DNA of 64,000 nt from Lentisphaerota bacterium (lineage in GTDB: Bacteria > Verrucomicrobiota > Lentisphaeria > Victivallales > Victivallaceae): contig CP071032.1 of assembly GCA_017134815.1 (NCBI GenBank), positions 1,178,001-1,242,000 of the forward strand, written 5' to 3'. The stretch's first letter is position 1; the number at the start of each line of letters is the position of its first letter. Made by a program: the position numbers and the translations under genes. The notes below the pieces were generated by a model, which was not told the DNA's origin, did no database searches, and worked only from the letters and a program-made list of their open reading frames with translations. Shown piece after piece: positions 62,858 to 64,000 of the stretch.

Positions 62858-64000
62858 TTGCCCTTCTCACCTTGCCGAGCGGAGTTACGGTCATTTTGCG
62901 GCATTTCTTTTCGACCAGCGTGTTCGGCATGGAGGAATACCATTCTTTTGCCTTTTTAATATCCGTCACCTTTCTGGAATCTGTCAGCCTGACATAGGAG
63001 AGCTGCCTGGACTGCGGAATTGTCCTGATTATAAAAAGCTCCCGCACTCCCGGCTCTTGTTCCAGCTCAATGATATCGCCGCAGGTCAGTGAGAACTTAA
63101 ATTCTCTGCCCACACCAAAATCACGCTTGACAACCGGCTCACTATTCTTCAACCGCCGCCCGGCCTCCAGCAGCGACACAACATAGCCATCCCACTTAAG
63201 GTTTCCTTTTTTGTCCAGCGACTCAACAATCTCCATGTGGTGATTGCTGCCGGGCAGAATATTTCTGGCGCGATCACCTTCGCCAATCGTCACTGTTTTC
63301 TGCATTCTCCTGAACTTCACGGCTTTTATTGTGTTGACAGCCTTGCCTTTGCGGTCACGCAAAACCGGCAGATTGTCTGGATCAGCAAAGGCTTTGGCGG
63401 GATTACTGGTGCCAAGTTCGGTTAATTTGGCAATTACAGCTTTTCTGATTGCCAGGTCAACAATGCTCTCCACCTCTTTCATATTCATTGCCGCCAGTGA
63501 TTTGCGGACATGCTTGAAGGCGCCCTCTTTGCCCTTATGGTCAACGCCGTCAATATTTCTGCTGTAAATTGTCTCCTCATGGAGCGCGCCCCGGACCCGG
63601 CACGGCACGTAGTGCGATACTGTAATATTGTCGATTGCCTGCTGCAGTTCTGAGCGGAAATCCTCCCAGCCTTTTATTGAAATGGGTTCTTTAAACCGCT
63701 CCTTCCATTGATAATGAAAGGACTCTTTCTCCATTTTACCGGCAAGGTCGGATATCTGTTTGACCATAGCCGGCGAAGTCATGGCAATGGCGACAGCATC
63801 AAGCGCGTGGTGCCTGTGATCATTTCTGGTTTTCTCGCCGCTGCCAAGTATGTGGTTCATGCCGAAAGCTCTTCTGACCAGCGCAGTCACGCCGCCGGAA
63901 AGCGCTTGAATCCGCTTTCTGCCGCCAATATCGTTGATGCCGCCATACAGCATTCCGAGGTATTTCATCGCCGCCTTGGATATATAACGCGTATCGTTCA
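62850..64000 (-). CDS. cas9: Cas9, C-terminal part (5' part outside window)
   Basis: The last 383 or so codons of cas9; the gene continues past the right edge without interruption. At the edge the frame reads NDTRYISKAAMKYL, the conserved region after the HNH domain. The RuvC-III motif follows as RNDHRHHALDAVAIAMTS with catalytic His and Asp. The remainder is the WED and PAM-interacting region, including VKFRRMQKTVTIGEGD, GSNHHMEIVESLDKKG and KRDFGVGREFKFSLTCGDIIEL. Absence of csn2 and cas4, with the gene order cas9-cas1-cas2, marks type II-C. PAM preference cannot be read from this. Confidence 0.97.
   Translation of the reverse strand, partial: NDTRYISKAAMKYLGMLYGGINDIGGRKRIQALSGGVTALVRRAFGMNHILGSGEKTRNDHRHHALDAVAIAMTSPAMVKQISDLAGKMEKESFHYQWKERFKEPISIKGWEDFRSELQQAIDNITVSHYVPCRVRGALHEETIYSRNIDGVDHKGKEGAFKHVRKSLAAMNMKEVESIVDLAIRKAVIAKLTELGTSNPAKAFADPDNLPVLRDRKGKAVNTIKAVKFRRMQKTVTIGEGDRARNILPGSNHHMEIVESLDKKGNLKWDGYVVSLLEAGRRLKNSEPVVKRDFGVGREFKFSLTCGDIIELEQEPGVRELFIIRTIPQSRQLSYVRLTDSRKVTDIKKAKEWYSSMPNTLVEKKCRKMTVTPLGKVRRAND

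Overview
The window reads as a chromosomal stretch from an anaerobic, Gram-negative bacterium of the Lentisphaerota (Victivallales-like). This placement is an inference. It rests on two prepilin proteins with the [21 protein letters not shown]-terminus and an HDGHV C-terminal motif, a single-chain pyruvate:ferredoxin oxidoreductase, Bat-type envelope proteins, an exported LA_2272-type repeat protein, and coding DNA that is moderately GC-rich with AT-rich spacers. No transposases, integrases or rRNA genes were seen.

Layout. 1-9.3 kb: ffh (cut by the left edge), ilvD, an exported nitroreductase-like protein, a monothiol glutaredoxin, a CsgG-like protein and the PFOR gene. 9.8-19 kb: a sugar-acid SDR, a two-gene Bat module (BatD-BatE fusion and BatB-BatC), der and thrC. 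19-26 kb: a glycosyltransferase, obg, rpmA, glnS, tRNA-Cys and a short secretin-like protein. 25-31 kb: gltB-gltD glutamate synthase. 32-35 kb: a PTS-EIIA/CBS protein paired with an ArsB/NhaD-like transporter, then a secreted repeat protein. 35-43 kb: deoC, rbsK, a 57-residue two-cluster ferredoxin, an HhH-GPD glycosylase, a HAD phosphatase, a large Thr-rich repeat protein with one membrane segment, and a TPR protein. 43-50 kb (+): mnmE, a cupin, thyX, pdxA, a spermidine-synthase-like membrane protein and a PpiC/SurA-like chaperone. 50-60 kb: an O-antigen ligase-like protein, two paralogous pseudopilins with matching promoters and terminators, a split chromate transporter, an ATP-grasp enzyme overlapping a membrane-anchored C26 peptidase, a beta-propeller protein, a flavin reductase, folB and thpR. 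60.5-64 kb: tRNA-Asn and a type II-C CRISPR-Cas locus.

The CRISPR locus is the most interesting region. On the minus strand the order is cas9 (3' part only), cas1, cas2, then an array of 12 identical 36-nt repeats with 30-nt spacers. Each repeat carries a promoter-like pair (TTGTAG, 16 bp, TATATT) pointing into its downstream spacer, as known for type II-C systems. The far end of the array holds a diverged repeat preceded by a spacer that is too short. Read on the minus strand, this is a -35/-10 pair followed by an anti-repeat whose changes partly preserve G:U pairing, so it may be the tracrRNA gene, divergent from the array. A perfect 13-bp hairpin of unknown role sits between the array and cas2.

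Most metabolic genes are ordinary housekeeping genes, often single units bounded by clear intrinsic terminators. Less explained items are the ATP-grasp/C26 pair, the EIIA-CBS/transporter pair, the Thr-rich repeat protein, the spermidine-synthase-like membrane protein, and an intrinsic terminator facing the gltB start with no visible gene before it.
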